A stretch of DNA of 64,000 nucleotides from Deinococcus sp. QL22 (lineage in GTDB: Bacteria; Deinococcota; Deinococci; Deinococcales; Deinococcaceae). Under the pieces are notes generated by a model, which was not told the origin of the DNA, did not search any database, and worked only from the letters and a program-made list of their open reading frames with translations. Shown piece after piece: positions 25,772 to 35,849 of the stretch. Each line of letters opens with the position of its first letter. The first letter of the stretch is position 1. The stretch lies in NCBI RefSeq assembly GCF_023370075.1, contig NZ_CP097149.1, forward strand, positions 2,044,001 through 2,108,000. Reading direction: 5' to 3'. The translations under genes were made by a program, and so were the position numbers.

Positions 25772-27397
25772 CTATGACCGTTTCAATCGCCTCATCACGC
25801 CTGCCACTTCCGGCATCTTGAGGGCCACGGCTAGCAGCAGATAAGCCGTCAAGCCTGCGCCGCCCGCCACCGCCAGCCCCAGCATGCCCGGCAAAATGAA
25901 TCCGGGTTCGGGCATCAGGCGGGAGATGAACCATGCCAACGCACCTGCCACCGCCGCCATCGGCAGGATACGGGCCAGATGCGAGGCGATCTGGCGCGAC
26001 GGAAAGCCCAGAGCGCGGCGGTAGAGTAGAGCCAACGCCCCCGCCATCAGAATGCCGCTGAGGGTGGTGCTGACACCAAAGCCCAAGAGTCCCAGTGGCG
26101 GCACCAGCAGGCGGTACAGCCCCACTTCCAGCACGAAGCCGATGGCGCTGATGATCACGGCTTCGCGGGTGCGCTCGCGGGCATAGAAGGTTCGCAGCAA
26201 AATGGTGACGATGGCCCAGGGCACCAGCGCCAGCGCCCAGCCGGTCAGGATTCCAGTTCCGGCCTCGAAGCGGGGCACATCTATGGTGGCAGTCAAGTTG
26301 AACAGGCTGACCGCGTAGGGCGCAAGAACGACCAACAGGGCGCTCATGGGCGCGGCCAGAAAGGTGGTGGTGCGAACGGCCTGCACCGTCAGCGCCCGAA
26401 AAGCAGTCCAGTCTTTTTCGGCGGCGTGCTGAGAAAACCGGGGCAACAGCGCCAGCGCGGGCGACACCACGAACAGTCCGTTCACCATCGTAAACAGGGC
26501 CTCGGCGTTGGAATAGCCGCTCTGTGTGCCGGGCCGAAACAGCGTGCCGTCGCTGAGCAGGCGGGTCACGTACACATTCAAAATTTGCCGAGCGCCCGCC
26601 GTCAGGGTAAACGGAGCCATCTGCCGCAGCACCCGCCCCAGCGCCGGATGCCGCCTCAGCGCGGGCGTGGGCAGCAGCCCAAAACGCCGCAGCGCAGGCA
26701 ACTGCACCACCAACTGCGCCACGCCGCCAATCAGCCACCCGAACGCCAGCCAGGTGGCCGTATCGGGCAGCAACAGCAGCGCCACGATACTGGCGATATT
26801 GAAGGCCACCGGAGCAAAGCTGGATTCGCGGAAATGTTCGTCGGCGTTCAGCAGGCCCATCGCAATGCTGGACAGGCTGATCAGCATCAGGAAGGGCATG
26901 ACCAGTTGCGTCATGTACACGGCCAGCGCCCGGTCTACGTTGGAATTGGCGGCCAGCAGCAGGTCTACGATCCACGGTGCGGCCAGGATGCCCGCCGCCA
27001 TCAGCAGCAGGTTCACGGCGATCAGCACGCCCGAGAAGGCGGCGGCCAATGCCTTACGCTCGGCGGCGTCTAGCGTCTTGTATACCGGGATAAACGAGTT
27101 GACTAGCGCGCCTTCGGCCAGCAGTTCGCGCAAGAGGTTGGGAATCTTGACCGCCACCGTAAAGGCGTCCAGCAGCGTGTTGCCAAACAAATTGATGATC
27201 TGCTGCCGCACTATGCCCGACAGCCGGGAACCCAGCGTTCCGGCCATCACAATCAGGGTATTTCGGCCCACCGACTTCTGGGTTGGTTTCTGGGGAGCTG
27301 CATTTTTTGGCCCCCCAACATCGGAGGGCGTACCGTCCTGAAAGTCGATTTGAATGACTGGGGGAGTGTTTTGAGGGTCAGAAGGCGGGACGGTCAC
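25772..27397 (-). CDS. murJ: Lipid II flippase MurJ (MviN)
   Basis: A 541-residue polytopic membrane protein of the MOP superfamily, with about 14 membrane segments. Family text is NTLIVMAGTLGSRLSGIVRQ, LLDAFTVAVKIPNLLRELLA, EGALVNSFIPVY and TLLRTFYARERTREAV. MurJ moves the peptidoglycan precursor lipid II across the inner membrane. An N-terminal polar extension of ~55 residues precedes the first helix. GTG 27397 is chosen because TACAGT lies five bases before it (leaderless type); the frame is open further upstream without a start signal. It is divergent from tRNA-Ser. Confidence 0.93.
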   Translation of the reverse strand: MTVPPSDPQNTPPVIQIDFQDGTPSDVGGPKNAAPQKPTQKSVGRNTLIVMAGTLGSRLSGIVRQQIINLFGNTLLDAFTVAVKIPNLLRELLAEGALVNSFIPVYKTLDAAERKALAAAFSGVLIAVNLLLMAAGILAAPWIVDLLLAANSNVDRALAVYMTQLVMPFLMLISLSSIAMGLLNADEHFRESSFAPVAFNIASIVALLLLPDTATWLAFGWLIGGVAQLVVQLPALRRFGLLPTPALRRHPALGRVLRQMAPFTLTAGARQILNVYVTRLLSDGTLFRPGTQSGYSNAEALFTMVNGLFVVSPALALLPRFSQHAAEKDWTAFRALTVQAVRTTTFLAAPMSALLVVLAPYAVSLFNLTATIDVPRFEAGTGILTGWALALVPWAIVTILLRTFYARERTREAVIISAIGFVLEVGLYRLLVPPLGLLGFGVSTTLSGILMAGALALLYRRALGFPSRQIASHLARILPMAAVAGALAWFISRLMPEPGFILPGMLGLAVAGGAGLTAYLLLAVALKMPEVAGVMRRLKRS

Positions 27398-27499
27398 ACG
27401 GTCAACTGTAGCGCCTTGCCGCGTGCCTGCCCTCTCGCACCCTGCCAAAAGCTGTGGTAAACTCCCTCTTGCTTGTGGGGCCATGTGTCCCGGCGGCAG

Positions 27500-27592
<93 letters not shown>

Positions 27593-27614
27593 AAAGAAGT
27601 CCAGCATTGGAAGC

Positions 27615-27649
27615 AAAGTGCCCCTGACAGATGATGTCGGGGGCACTTT
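27615..27649. terminator. Terminator after tRNA-Ser
   Basis: AAAGTGCCCCTGACA pairs with TGTCGGGGGCACTTT (one T-G) and is followed by GTATTTGGTT. It can serve the tRNA and the convergent asd gene. Confidence 0.75.
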
Positions 27650-27704
27650 GTATTTGGTTCTTTGGGCTGAGGCGAGAAGAACAAGTCTAGCCACTGCCTA
27701 GGCC

Positions 27705-28736
27705 TTACACTGCGCCTGCTCTCGGCTTCAGCGCTCCCTGCTCCTGCAAATACTCCGCGATCTGCACGGCGTTCAGAGCCGCTCCCTTCAGCAATTGGTC
27801 GCCTGCCACGAACAATTCCAGGCCGCCTTCAAACACGAGGCTTGCGCGGATTCGGCCCACTTCCACGTCGTATTTGCCGCTGGCGGTGAGGGGCATGGGG
27901 TACAGCTTGGCTTCGGGGTCGTCGCGCACTTCCACTCCGGCGGCGCTCCGCAACAGTTCGCGGGCTTCGTCGGGCGTGGCGGGGCGCTCCAGCTCCAGCG
28001 TAATGGCCTCACTATGCGTGCGGAGCGTGGGAATCCGCACAGCAGTACAGGAGATGATCAGGCTCTCGTCGCCCAGAATCTTGCGGGTTTCCCAGGCCAC
28101 CTTCATTTCCTCTTTGGTGTAGCCGTTGTCCTGAAAGGCGTCGATGTGCGGAATCACGTTGAAAGGAATCGGGTGGGCAAACACGCTGGCGGTGGCTTCC
28201 TTGCCGTGCAGCTGCATATGCGTCTGCTCCAGCAGTTCTTCCATTCCCTTCTGGCCTGCCCCGCTGGTGGCCTGATACGTAGAAACGATCATGCGCTTGA
28301 CGCCGTACTTGCGGTGTAGCGGCGCAACGGCGACCACAGCAATGGCGGTGGTGCAGTTCGGGTTGGCGATGATGCCCTTGTGCCCCAGCGCGGCTTCCCC
28401 ATTCACCTCGGGCACGACCAGAGGCACGTCTGCGTCGTAGCGAAAGGCGCTGGAGTTGTCGATGACCAGTGCGCCGCCCGCCACCCACGCCGGGGCCAAC
28501 GCCTTGCTGATGCTGCCGCCCGCCGAAGCCAGAATCACATCGGCGTCGATTGCGCCCTCCGGAGTGGCCTGCACCGTCAATTCCTGGCCCTTAAAGGGCA
28601 ATTTCAGGCCCGCCGAACGGGGCGAGGCGTACAGTTGCAACTCGCTAAAGTCCAGCGTGCTGTTCTCCAGCACCTTCATCAACTCGTGTCCAACTGCGCC
28701 CGTGGCTCCAACGATCGCTACTTTCAGTCCGCTCAT
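27705..28736 (-). CDS. asd: Aspartate-semialdehyde dehydrogenase
   Basis: A 343-residue NADP-dependent enzyme converting aspartyl phosphate to aspartate semialdehyde, the branch point to lysine, threonine, isoleucine and methionine. Motifs are the nucleotide loop [14 protein letters not shown], the catalytic-cysteine segment [13 protein letters not shown] and [19 protein letters not shown] 28736 is chosen for the GGGAGGAT just upstream. The 170-base leader upstream contains a promoter, a Thr-rich peptide and an intrinsic terminator (28786-28942), so expression is probably controlled by attenuation. It ends close to the tRNA-Ser terminator. Confidence 0.96.
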   Translation of the reverse strand: MSGLKVAIVGATGAVGHELMKVLENSTLDFSELQLYASPRSAGLKLPFKGQELTVQATPEGAIDADVILASAGGSISKALAPAWVAGGALVIDNSSAFRYDADVPLVVPEVNGEAALGHKGIIANPNCTTAIAVVAVAPLHRKYGVKRMIVSTYQATSGAGQKGMEELLEQTHMQLHGKEATASVFAHPIPFNVIPHIDAFQDNGYTKEEMKVAWETRKILGDESLIISCTAVRIPTLRTHSEAITLELERPATPDEARELLRSAAGVEVRDDPEAKLYPMPLTASGKYDVEVGRIRASLVFEGGLELFVAGDQLLKGAALNAVQIAEYLQEQGALKPRAGAV

Positions 28737-28785
28737 AGGTCTATCCTCCCAGAAAAAAAGTCTTGCACACGTCTTCTCGCTCTCC

Positions 28786-28824
28786 AAAAAAAACCGCCCG
28801 ACGACTCTTCGCGGGGCGGTGCTG
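28786..28824 (-). terminator. Attenuator terminator in the asd leader
   Basis: On the minus strand ACCGCCC (from GGGCGGT at 28814-28820) pairs with GGGCGGT (28793-28799) and runs straight into eight T residues (28793-28786). It sits 50 bases before the asd start and after the leader peptide, so it would stop transcription before asd. The upstream arm can pair instead with 28840-28851. Confidence 0.8.
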
Positions 28825-28839
28825 TTGGCTTGAACAATC

Positions 28840-28889
28840 CAGCAGACCGCCGCTCAGGGGGTAGGAGTTCCCGGAGTGCTGATGGTCTG
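28840..28889 (-). promoter_or_regulatory. Alternative pairing segments of the asd attenuator
   Basis: On the minus strand, segment 1 (CAGACC, 28889-28884, inside the leader peptide) can pair with GGTCTG of segment 2 (GGCGGTCTGCTG, 28851-28840). Segment 2 can alternatively pair with segment 3 (CAGCACCGCC, 28824-28815) through GGCGGT/ACCGCC and GCTG/CAGC with a two-base bulge. That would prevent the terminator. The layout matches the classical trp-type 1:2, 2:3, 3:4 arrangement. Confidence 0.7.
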
Positions 28890-28907
28890 AGGGGTGGGGC
28901 AACGCAT
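28854..28907 (-). CDS. Thr/Pro-rich leader peptide of asd
   Basis: A 17-codon reading frame, [17 protein letters not shown], from ATG 28907 to TGA at 28856-28854. Five of 17 residues are Thr and one is Ile, both end products of the aspartate pathway that asd feeds. The ATG lies six bases after the -10 box TACCGT, so the mRNA would be leaderless. The stop codon is two bases before antiterminator segment 2, as required for ribosome-mediated attenuation. Coding status is inferred from this arrangement. Confidence 0.65.
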   Translation of the reverse strand: MRCPTPQTISTPGTPTP

Positions 28908-28913
28908 GGTTCA

Positions 28914-28942
28914 ACGGTAGCGGCCCGGCGGGTGCAGGTCAA
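28914..28942 (-). promoter_or_regulatory. Promoter of the asd leader
   Basis: On the minus strand TTGACC (28942-28937) and TACCGT (28919-28914) are spaced by 17 bases. The predicted transcript start coincides with the leader peptide ATG at 28907. Confidence 0.7.
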
Positions 28943-29009
28943 GCGGGCGGGCTAGGGGGGTGGGTCGGTACACTCGCGCCATGCGGTGCATCCCCATAAA
29001 GTGCATCCC

Positions 29010-29498
29010 ATGAGGCGCATCCTGATTACGGGCATGTCGGGCACGGGCAAATCGTCGGTGATAGAGGCATTGGCGGCGCGTGGATTTGCCGCCATAGACA
29101 CCGATTCCGATGAGTGGTGCGAATGGCAGACAGAGGGCGAAGCGGCGGAAACCGACTGGATTTGGCGGGCAGACCGAATAGAGGAGTTGCTCAGCGCCCC
29201 ACACGGTACCGCACTGTTCTTGTCGGGCTGCAAGTCCAATCAGGGCCAGTTCTACCCATACTTCGACCAGATCGTGCTGCTGAGTGCACCCCCAGAAGTC
29301 ATGCTGGAGCGGATTGCGGCCCGCACCAACAATCCGTATGGCAAAACGGAAGCCGAGCGGGAACAGATTGTGCAGCACCTGAACTGGGTAGAGCCGCTGT
29401 TGAGGGCGCGGGCCACGCTAGAAATCAAGACCTCTGACCTGAGCGTGCAGCAGATCGCGGATCAACTTGCTGCGTTGGTGACTGACTCAGAACGCTGA
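29010..29498 (+). CDS. Small P-loop kinase-like ATPase
   Basis: A 162-residue protein with an N-terminal P-loop (RRILITGMSGTGKSSVIEAL) followed by RGFAAIDTDSDEWCEWQ and later ERIAARTNNPYGKTEAEREQ. It resembles small adenylate/shikimate kinase-like ATPases whose substrate is unknown. ATG 29010 is preferred because TAAAGT (28997-29002) lies seven bases upstream, a leaderless promoter arrangement; an upstream in-frame ATG at 28986 lacks such support. It is divergent from the asd leader. Confidence 0.75.
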   Translation: MRRILITGMSGTGKSSVIEALAARGFAAIDTDSDEWCEWQTEGEAAETDWIWRADRIEELLSAPHGTALFLSGCKSNQGQFYPYFDQIVLLSAPPEVMLERIAARTNNPYGKTEAEREQIVQHLNWVEPLLRARATLEIKTSDLSVQQIADQLAALVTDSER

Positions 29499-29502
29499 AT
29501 CG

Positions 29503-29826
29503 CTATTTCTTGCGCTTTAAAAATCCCAGCCATCCGGCCTTGTTTGCCAGGCTTTCCGGCGTACTGCGCGGCGTGGCGGGTGCAAAATCTTCCAGCTTGA
29601 TCTCGGCTTCGGGGTGCGGGGCAGTTTTCCACTGGCCCTCGGCAGTCGCCACCGCCCCGCCAAAGCGCCCAGCGGCGTACAGCGCGTGCAACTGCTCCTG
29701 TTCCTCGGTGTTGGCGCGGGGGTCTGCAAGGGCTTCTAACATGGCGAGCAGGCTGTCGTCTTCGCAAGACCAGTGGCCCTGCGTAAAGGTCGCTTCCTTG
29801 CCGTAAATGCGGATTCTGGCGGGCAT
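29503..29826 (-). CDS. Conserved hypothetical protein
   Basis: A 107-residue protein from ATG 29826 (MPARIRIYGKEATFTQGHWS). The first ~70 residues look like a compact domain (SLLAMLEALADPRANTEEQE), followed by a Pro/Ala-rich linker and the basic end GWLGFLKRKK. A start 10 codons upstream is possible. Its stop is four bases from that of the convergent kinase gene. No family recognised. Confidence 0.65.
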   Translation of the reverse strand: MPARIRIYGKEATFTQGHWSCEDDSLLAMLEALADPRANTEEQEQLHALYAAGRFGGAVATAEGQWKTAPHPEAEIKLEDFAPATPRSTPESLANKAGWLGFLKRKK

Positions 29827-29949
29827 GAACCACTCCGGGCCGGGCGGGCTGACCACCGTCCGGGCAATATGTCAGTTGTGTGACCCCTACAGAATAGCGC
29901 AACGGGTCAGTGAGGGAGATGAACTGGGGGTTCGCCTGCCCACACAGCC

Positions 29950-30540
29950 CTATTTTTCCCCCAACCGCCGCTCGTTCCCGCTCGTCAGCCGCCCGATGTT
30001 GTCGCGGTGTTGGTAGATCAGCAGGGCCGACAGCGCAGCTATGGCCAGGCACAGCCACACACTTTGGCCCGTGACCACAGCCACCAAGGTTCCCGCGATG
30101 ACGCCCAGAATGCTCCCTGCCGATACCAGGCGCGTGAGCCACACCGTCGTCAGAAAAATAACTGCTGTGCCGATGCCCACCACCGGAACCAGCGACACCA
30201 TCACGCCGAAGGTGGTGGCCGCGCCCTTGCCGCCCCGGAACTGCAAAAACGGGCTGAAATTGTGGCCGATGACGGCAGCGATCCCGCACAGGGCCGCCAC
30301 GTTTTCACCGAGTCCCAGCCAACGCGCTATCCAGATCACCAGTACGCCCTTCAGGACGTCAAACGTCGCCACGGCCACTGCTGGGCCTTTGCCTGCCGCC
30401 CGCATCATGTTGGTTGCGCCGCTGTTGCCGCTGCCTACCGTGCGAATGTCTATGCCGCGTGCGCGGGCCAACCAAGCCGCTGCCGGAAGCGAACCGAGCG
30501 CGTAAGAAATCAGGACAGCCAGAACCGCAGTCAGAGTCAC
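29950..30540 (-). CDS. plsY: Acyl-phosphate glycerol-3-phosphate acyltransferase PlsY
   Basis: A 196-residue inner-membrane enzyme that transfers an acyl group from acyl phosphate to glycerol 3-phosphate, the first step of phospholipid synthesis. Three conserved loops are visible: [40 protein letters not shown] and [20 protein letters not shown]. Start GTG 30540 is supported by TACAAT seven bases upstream (leaderless type). It shares its upstream region with the divergent adenine deaminase gene. Confidence 0.95.
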   Translation of the reverse strand: MTLTAVLAVLISYALGSLPAAAWLARARGIDIRTVGSGNSGATNMMRAAGKGPAVAVATFDVLKGVLVIWIARWLGLGENVAALCGIAAVIGHNFSPFLQFRGGKGAATTFGVMVSLVPVVGIGTAVIFLTTVWLTRLVSAGSILGVIAGTLVAVVTGQSVWLCLAIAALSALLIYQHRDNIGRLTSGNERRLGEK

Positions 30541-30643
30541 GCCCAGAATTGTACGCCGCCTTTCTTTGGAAGCCGCGCTTGGGTTGACAAGGTGACCGAG
30601 TTCGGTGTGCCCCGGCTGGGTTCCAGAGTCAGTACACTGCCCC

Positions 30644-32329
30644 ATGATTGCGGCGGCGCTGACGGTAGAGCAGAGGCAACGGCTGGTGCGGGTGGCACGC
30701 GGCCAGGAAGACGGCGATCTGGTCATTCGCGGCGCGTCGGTGGTGCAGCCCGCCACACGCGAAGTCTTCGGGGCCGATGTGGTGATCGCAGAGGGCCGAA
30801 TCGCCGCCTTTGGGCCGGGGTACGGCGCGGCGCGGGTCATTGAGGCACGCGGGGCATATCTGGCCCCCGGTTTCATAGACGGCCACGTTCATATCGAATC
30901 CAGCCTGCTGACCCCGGCGGGCTTTGCGCGGGCGGTGCTGCCACGCGGCACGACAGGCATCGTGGCCGAGCCACACGAACTGGTGAACGTGGTGGGCGCG
31001 GCGGGGTTGGGCTGGATGCTGGAGGCGGGCCGAAGCTCTGGCCTGCGCGTGTGGGCCTCTGCACCGTCGTGCGTGCCTGCCAGCGAATTCGAACAGGGCG
31101 GAGCGGTGGTAGGGGCCGCCCAGATTGCCGAGATGCTGGCCCTGCCCGGCGTGCTGGGGCTGGCCGAAATGATGAACTATCCGGGCGTACTGAATGCCGA
31201 TCCGGGCGTGTGGGACGTACTGGAAGCGGGGCATAGGACGGGGCGGCGCATGGACGGCCACGCATCGGGGGTGGGGGGGCGCGACCTGCACGCCTACGCG
31301 GCGGCGGGCCTGCACTCCGACCACGAGGCCACCACCCCGGAAGAAGCCCGCGAGCGCCTGCGGGCGGGCCTGTGGCTGATGGTGCGCGAGGGTTCGGCGG
31401 CCCGCAATCTGGCGGCTCTGCTGCCCGTGCTGAAGGAAGGCCCGCGCCGCGTCATGTTGGTCAGCGACGATGTGAGCGTGGACGAGCTGCTGGAACTGGG
31501 TCACCTGGATCGCCTGCTGCGAATGTGCGTGACAGGCGGCCTGCATCCCGCCGACGCGGTGGCCCTGGTCACCTGCAACCCCGCCGAATACTGGGGCCTG
31601 CACGACTCCGGCCTAGTCGCGCCGGGCTACCACGCCGACTTTGTGTTGCTCAAAGACTTAGCAGGCTTTGAGGTACTGGACACCTTTGTGGGCGGGCAGG
31701 AGGCGCGGGCCGGAACGGGAACGCCGCCGTTGCCGGGCGGAGGCGTGAATCTGGGCGCAGGCTGGAGCACCGCCACCTTCGAGGTTCCTGGCCACTGGCC
31801 GGTCATGCAGGTGCGGCCCGATCAGATCACGACGGGCATGGGCGCACCCGGCAGCGGCGACACCCGGCTGGTGGTGGCTGACCGCTACGGACGCGCCCAG
31901 CCCGGTCAGACCGCACACAGCACCTGCTGGACGTCCGGCACGGGATTAACCGGGGGGACGTTGGGAATCAGTGTCTTGCACGACGCCCACAACGCCGCTT
32001 TTTTGGGAGGCACCGACGCCGACATTCGTGCAGCGGGCGCGGCGCTGGAGGCGTTGGGCGGCGGCGTGGTCGTGGTATCGGGCGGGCAGGTGCAGGCCTC
32101 GTTGCCGTTGCCCTATGCAGGCCTGATGACCGACGCCGATCCTCACGCGGCAGCAGCAGGGCTGGGCCAGATCACGGCGGCGGCTCAGGCTCTGGGCTGC
32201 ACCTTGCCGTACCCGGTCACCACCCTCAGCTTTCTGGGCCTGACCGTTATTCCGGCCCTGAAACTCACGCCACGCGGCCTGCTGGATGTAGGAGCTTGGC
32301 AGATGTTGGCAGCGAATGAGGATAAATGA
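30644..32329 (+). CDS. ade: Adenine deaminase
   Basis: A 561-residue amidohydrolase of the AdeC family, converting adenine to hypoxanthine and ammonia. Motifs are the metal site [59 protein letters not shown] and [12 protein letters not shown]. Length is typical. ATG 30644 is chosen because the family starts about here; TACACT lies five bases upstream and may be the -10 of a leaderless transcript. The frame is open upstream without a start signal. Confidence 0.93.
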   Translation: MIAAALTVEQRQRLVRVARGQEDGDLVIRGASVVQPATREVFGADVVIAEGRIAAFGPGYGAARVIEARGAYLAPGFIDGHVHIESSLLTPAGFARAVLPRGTTGIVAEPHELVNVVGAAGLGWMLEAGRSSGLRVWASAPSCVPASEFEQGGAVVGAAQIAEMLALPGVLGLAEMMNYPGVLNADPGVWDVLEAGHRTGRRMDGHASGVGGRDLHAYAAAGLHSDHEATTPEEARERLRAGLWLMVREGSAARNLAALLPVLKEGPRRVMLVSDDVSVDELLELGHLDRLLRMCVTGGLHPADAVALVTCNPAEYWGLHDSGLVAPGYHADFVLLKDLAGFEVLDTFVGGQEARAGTGTPPLPGGGVNLGAGWSTATFEVPGHWPVMQVRPDQITTGMGAPGSGDTRLVVADRYGRAQPGQTAHSTCWTSGTGLTGGTLGISVLHDAHNAAFLGGTDADIRAAGAALEALGGGVVVVSGGQVQASLPLPYAGLMTDADPHAAAAGLGQITAAAQALGCTLPYPVTTLSFLGLTVIPALKLTPRGLLDVGAWQMLAANEDK

Positions 32330-32446
32330 ACGAGAGAAGTCTAATTTTTTCGCTTACAGCAGGCTAGACGAGTCTCCGAACAGAAATTTTGTGAGTTGTT
32401 TGTGTTGTTGGAGTATCTAAAATGGCGTGAGGTTTTCTACATTCGT

Positions 32447-34165
32447 ATGGCATTCACCGTTTCCAAACCTGATCGCAGCACGACTGTTCTGACGCCTGCC
32501 CAAGCGTCACGCGCTTTTTCATGGACTCGCTTTCTCATTTTGCTGGCCTTGTTGCTGATCCAGGTTGGTACGGTCACGGGAGTGCTTTGGGCCAATCGGC
32601 GCGGCGGTGAGGCCGTCGTGCAGGCACAGGCCCGCCAAAGCCTGCAACAACTGGTGCGTGTAACCGGGGACAATGCCCGCGCTTACCTGCAAACGGCAGT
32701 TCAGATCGTGCGGATTACCACCACGATGATCGCTTCCGGCCAGACCAATACCGCCGATTCCGGCGCACTGGGCCTGACCTTCGGCACTTTGCTGGAGGCC
32801 ACCCCGCAGCTTGACGCGGTGCTGTTGGGGCAGCCGGATGGCCGATTTGTGTTTGTGCGCCGGGACGGAACGGGGCGCTACTTCAAGGTCATTGAGCCTG
32901 TGCCGCAACGCTGTACCACCATCACCTACCTCGATGCGGCGGGCCGCGTCACTTCTCAGACCACGCCCGCCGACTCCTATGACCCCCGTACGCGGCCTTG
33001 GTACATGCTGGCGACTTCGCGCCCCGGTCAAATGGTCTGGACTGCACCTTACGTCTTTGCCTCCTCGCAGCTGCCCGGCATTACGGTTGCGGCGGCCCAG
33101 CAAGGACTAGATGGCCGCCTGATGGTGGTCGGGGTCGATATGCAGCTCAGTGGCCTGACGCACATGTTGGAGCAGGTGAAATTTACGCCGCGTGGCCGGG
33201 CCTTTATTACCGATACAGATGGGAACGCTATCGCCGCGTCTCGGGCGTGGCCGCGCAAAATTCAGGGGCGGGTGCCTGCCCTTACCGAAGTGGGCGATCC
33301 AGCCCTGCATGCCCTGCTGGACGGCGGCGGTCTGCCGCGCTTAGAGGGAGAAGAAGGCCTCAGCAGCGAGGTGACGCGGCGCTATCTGGTGGGCACAGAA
33401 CCTTACGCTGCCGTACTGCGCCGCGTGGAGGTGCAGCCGGGCATCAGTTGGGTGGTCGGCGTCTACGCGCCCGAGTCCGACTTTACCGGAGAACTGAACG
33501 GCGTGTTCCAACAACACCTGATCATTATCGCGGTGATGGCCGTGCTGAGCGCCCTGATCGCGTGGCCGCTGGCCTTTAGCGCCACCCAGCCGTTTGCCGC
33601 CCTGCAGCGCCAGGCCACCACCGACGCCCTGACCGGTCTTCGTAACCGCGCCAGTTTATTGGCCCAACTCAGCGAGGATTTGCGCCGCAAGGCCACCAAT
33701 CCCCACGCCGGAGAATTGGGGGTCGTCATCCTTGATCTGGACGGATTTAAGGCTGTGAACGACACGTATGGTCATGCGGTGGGCGACGAGGTGCTGCATG
33801 CTGTAGGCGCCAGTCTGCTGAGTGCGGCGCGGGTAGGAGATACCCTTGGGCGGCTGGGCGGCGACGAATTTGCCCTGATCGTGCACGGCGCGACCCGCGA
33901 GGCCGTGCGGTTGCGCGTCGAGGGAATCATGCAGGCTATCGTGCGGCGGCCCATGACGGTCAACGATGTCCCGCATCAATTGGGCGCGACGGCGGGACTG
34001 GTCTTTTATGATCAGACTGTGGCCGCCCCCTCCAAGTTAGAAGAGATCGAAGAGGCGTCTCACCTGCTGCTCTTGCGTGCCGATACTGCCCTGCTGAGGG
34101 GCAAAAAGCGCGAAAAGGGGCGGGTCTGGCTGGCCGATGAACTCGGTGGGCCGACGTTGTTGTAG
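32447..34165 (+). CDS. Membrane diguanylate cyclase with Cache-type sensor
   Basis: A 572-residue protein. An N-terminal membrane helix (FLILLALLLIQVGTVTGVLW) is followed by a ~280-residue extracytoplasmic double-Cache-like sensor (text DPRTRPWYMLATSRPGQMVW is typical), a second membrane helix near residue 355, and a cytoplasmic GGDEF domain. The catalytic loop RLGGDEFALI and the helix DALTGLRNRASLLAQL are intact, so it should make cyclic di-GMP. An RxxD inhibitory site is not evident upstream of the signature. The start is taken as ATG 32447; a longer start at 32396 adds 17 residues and cannot be excluded. Confidence 0.9.
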   Translation: MAFTVSKPDRSTTVLTPAQASRAFSWTRFLILLALLLIQVGTVTGVLWANRRGGEAVVQAQARQSLQQLVRVTGDNARAYLQTAVQIVRITTTMIASGQTNTADSGALGLTFGTLLEATPQLDAVLLGQPDGRFVFVRRDGTGRYFKVIEPVPQRCTTITYLDAAGRVTSQTTPADSYDPRTRPWYMLATSRPGQMVWTAPYVFASSQLPGITVAAAQQGLDGRLMVVGVDMQLSGLTHMLEQVKFTPRGRAFITDTDGNAIAASRAWPRKIQGRVPALTEVGDPALHALLDGGGLPRLEGEEGLSSEVTRRYLVGTEPYAAVLRRVEVQPGISWVVGVYAPESDFTGELNGVFQQHLIIIAVMAVLSALIAWPLAFSATQPFAALQRQATTDALTGLRNRASLLAQLSEDLRRKATNPHAGELGVVILDLDGFKAVNDTYGHAVGDEVLHAVGASLLSAARVGDTLGRLGGDEFALIVHGATREAVRLRVEGIMQAIVRRPMTVNDVPHQLGATAGLVFYDQTVAAPSKLEEIEEASHLLLLRADTALLRGKKREKGRVWLADELGGPTLL

Positions 34166-34191
34166 GGGTGCTAGATTGCTCATATCCTCAG

Positions 34192-34213
34192 TCCTAGACC
34201 CGCAGACGCCCTG
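34192..34213 (-). repeat. Dispersed intergenic repeat, inverted copy
   Basis: The minus strand reads GGGCGTCTGCGGGTCTAGGA, a diverged form of the GGCGTCTAAG...GGGTCTAAG repeat, in the short gap between the cyclase gene and ureD. Confidence 0.4.
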
Positions 34214-34230
34214 AAGTGGCTGCCCCCAAT

Positions 34231-35031
34231 TCAGCGCCGTATCTGTAAAGGCCGCGCCCCGAACAGTTGCGCCCTCAGACCTTCCCGCGCCGTACTCAGC
34301 GCCCGGTCAAGCTCTGGCCCCCGCGCCGCTGCCGCACGGAGCCACACTGCGCCGCCTGCCGTGTATCCGCAGGCCAGTTGACCGGGCAGGGCGGGCCAGT
34401 CGCTCACTTCTCCACTGCCCACCCACACGCCGCTGGCCGCGTAGTCCCACTCACTCCAGATGCCGGGGGCGCGGGTGTGTTGGCCCGGTTCCACCTTCAC
34501 CTGATCCAGATACAGCCGCTCGCCGCCGCGCCACACTTCTACACGGCTGCGGTATTCGGCAAAGGCCAACCGCTCGCCCATGTGCACGCGCCCAGAGGAC
34601 AGTGTTTCGCTCAGGCCCAACTCTGCGCCGTCTTCCAGGTCGGCCCGCACAGTCTGATGAAAGGCGCTGCCCGCGAAGGGCAAGGTACGCTCCGGGTAGT
34701 ATTCCAGCCGCCCACCTGCCGCCACCGTAAATCGGATGTGCTGCGTCGCCACCGCCCCAGACGGCGAAGGCTGAAGCCGTGTGGCCGACTGCGTCAGGAT
34801 CAAAGTCTGTGCGCCTGCGCCCACCTCGGCCACGATTTCGCTGTGGTCGCCGCCCAGAACGCCCCCGGTGGGGTTGACCACAAACACCATCAGCGTGCCG
34901 CATGGGAGTTCGAAGGGCCGAATAATCATCAGCGGCGCTTTTTGCAGGTCGCGGGTCAGCACGGTTTTGCCCCGCCGTTCTTCAAAAGTCAGGTGCAGCA
35001 GGCCGGTGCGGGTGCGTTGGCCGAGAGTCAT
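34231..35031 (-). CDS. ureD: Urease accessory protein UreD
   Basis: A 266-residue protein. UreD works with UreF and UreG as the scaffold that delivers nickel to apo-urease. Family text is [46 protein letters not shown] and [18 protein letters not shown]. The start at ATG 35031 overlaps the ureG stop by four bases (ATGA), indicating coupled translation. It is the last gene of the short ureG-ureD block, separated from the rest of the urease genes by the opposite-strand DinB gene. Confidence 0.92.
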   Translation of the reverse strand: MTLGQRTRTGLLHLTFEERRGKTVLTRDLQKAPLMIIRPFELPCGTLMVFVVNPTGGVLGGDHSEIVAEVGAGAQTLILTQSATRLQPSPSGAVATQHIRFTVAAGGRLEYYPERTLPFAGSAFHQTVRADLEDGAELGLSETLSSGRVHMGERLAFAEYRSRVEVWRGGERLYLDQVKVEPGQHTRAPGIWSEWDYAASGVWVGSGEVSDWPALPGQLACGYTAGGAVWLRAAAARGPELDRALSTAREGLRAQLFGARPLQIRR

Positions 35032-35699
35032 TCTGAGCGGCTGACCTGTAGGCCAATCCTGGGAGGCGCAACATCTTTGAACAGCAGATCGTGTTCGATC
35101 CACGCGATGACTTCGGCCACACCCAGCCCGCGTTTCAGGTCGGTAAACACATACGGCCTCACTGCATCGCCAACCGTTCTCTGCGCGCGTGCATCGGCGT
35201 CCATCACGCGCAAATCGGCCCCCACATACGGCGCGAGGTCAATTTTATTGATAACGAGCAAGTCGGAATGCCGGACGCCGGGGCCACCCTTGCGCGGCAC
35301 TTTCTCTCCGCCCGATACGTCTAACACGAACAGCCAGGCGTCCACCAGTTCCGGTGAAAAACTGGACGCCAGATTGTCGCCGCCCGACTCTATAAAAATC
35401 AGTTCTACGCCCGGAAAATCGGTTTCCAGTGACTCCACCGCCTCCTGATTCAGCGACGTGTCCTCGCGGATGGCGGTGTGGGGGCAGCCGCCCGTCTGCA
35501 CGCCCCGGATGCGTTCGGCGGGCAGCGCGGCGGCAGCGGTCAGGATGCGCTGATCCTCGAAGGTGTAGATGTCGTTGGTGATCACGGCCAGGGCATAACG
35601 CTCCCGCAACGTGCGGCACAGCACTTCCAGCAGCGCCGTTTTGCCCGAACCCACCGGGCCACCGACACCAATTTTGAGGGGAGCAGGGGAGAGGGTCAC
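35028..35699 (-). CDS. ureG: Urease accessory GTPase UreG
   Basis: A 223-residue GTPase that drives nickel insertion into urease. It has the P-loop [54 protein letters not shown] and the base-recognition motif NKID. Start is GTG 35699, with GGGGAGCAGGGGAGAG-like purine sequence just downstream rather than a clear ribosome site upstream. The block ureG-ureD needs its own promoter, because the DinB gene on the other strand lies upstream; the 150-bp gap at 35700-35849 is a divergent promoter region. Confidence 0.95.
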   Translation of the reverse strand: MTLSPAPLKIGVGGPVGSGKTALLEVLCRTLRERYALAVITNDIYTFEDQRILTAAAALPAERIRGVQTGGCPHTAIREDTSLNQEAVESLETDFPGVELIFIESGGDNLASSFSPELVDAWLFVLDVSGGEKVPRKGGPGVRHSDLLVINKIDLAPYVGADLRVMDADARAQRTVGDAVRPYVFTDLKRGLGVAEVIAWIEHDLLFKDVAPPRIGLQVSRSE

Positions 35700-35849
35700 A
35701 CCGCCCAGTTTGGCGCATTCTGGCGGCGCTGTTCTGGTTTGATAGGAACGTAATCACGCTCAAAATTCATCTGTAGACAAACTGTGGTTGATGGTCTACC
35801 CTGTGACCAAAGACACGTTTGACCGAAGCTGTTCCCCTCAGGAGGCTCT

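Noticed and set aside
25509..26975. A 488-codon minus-strand frame overlapping murJ
   Set aside because: It is the wrong frame of murJ; composition is Arg/Gly/Ala-rich noise.
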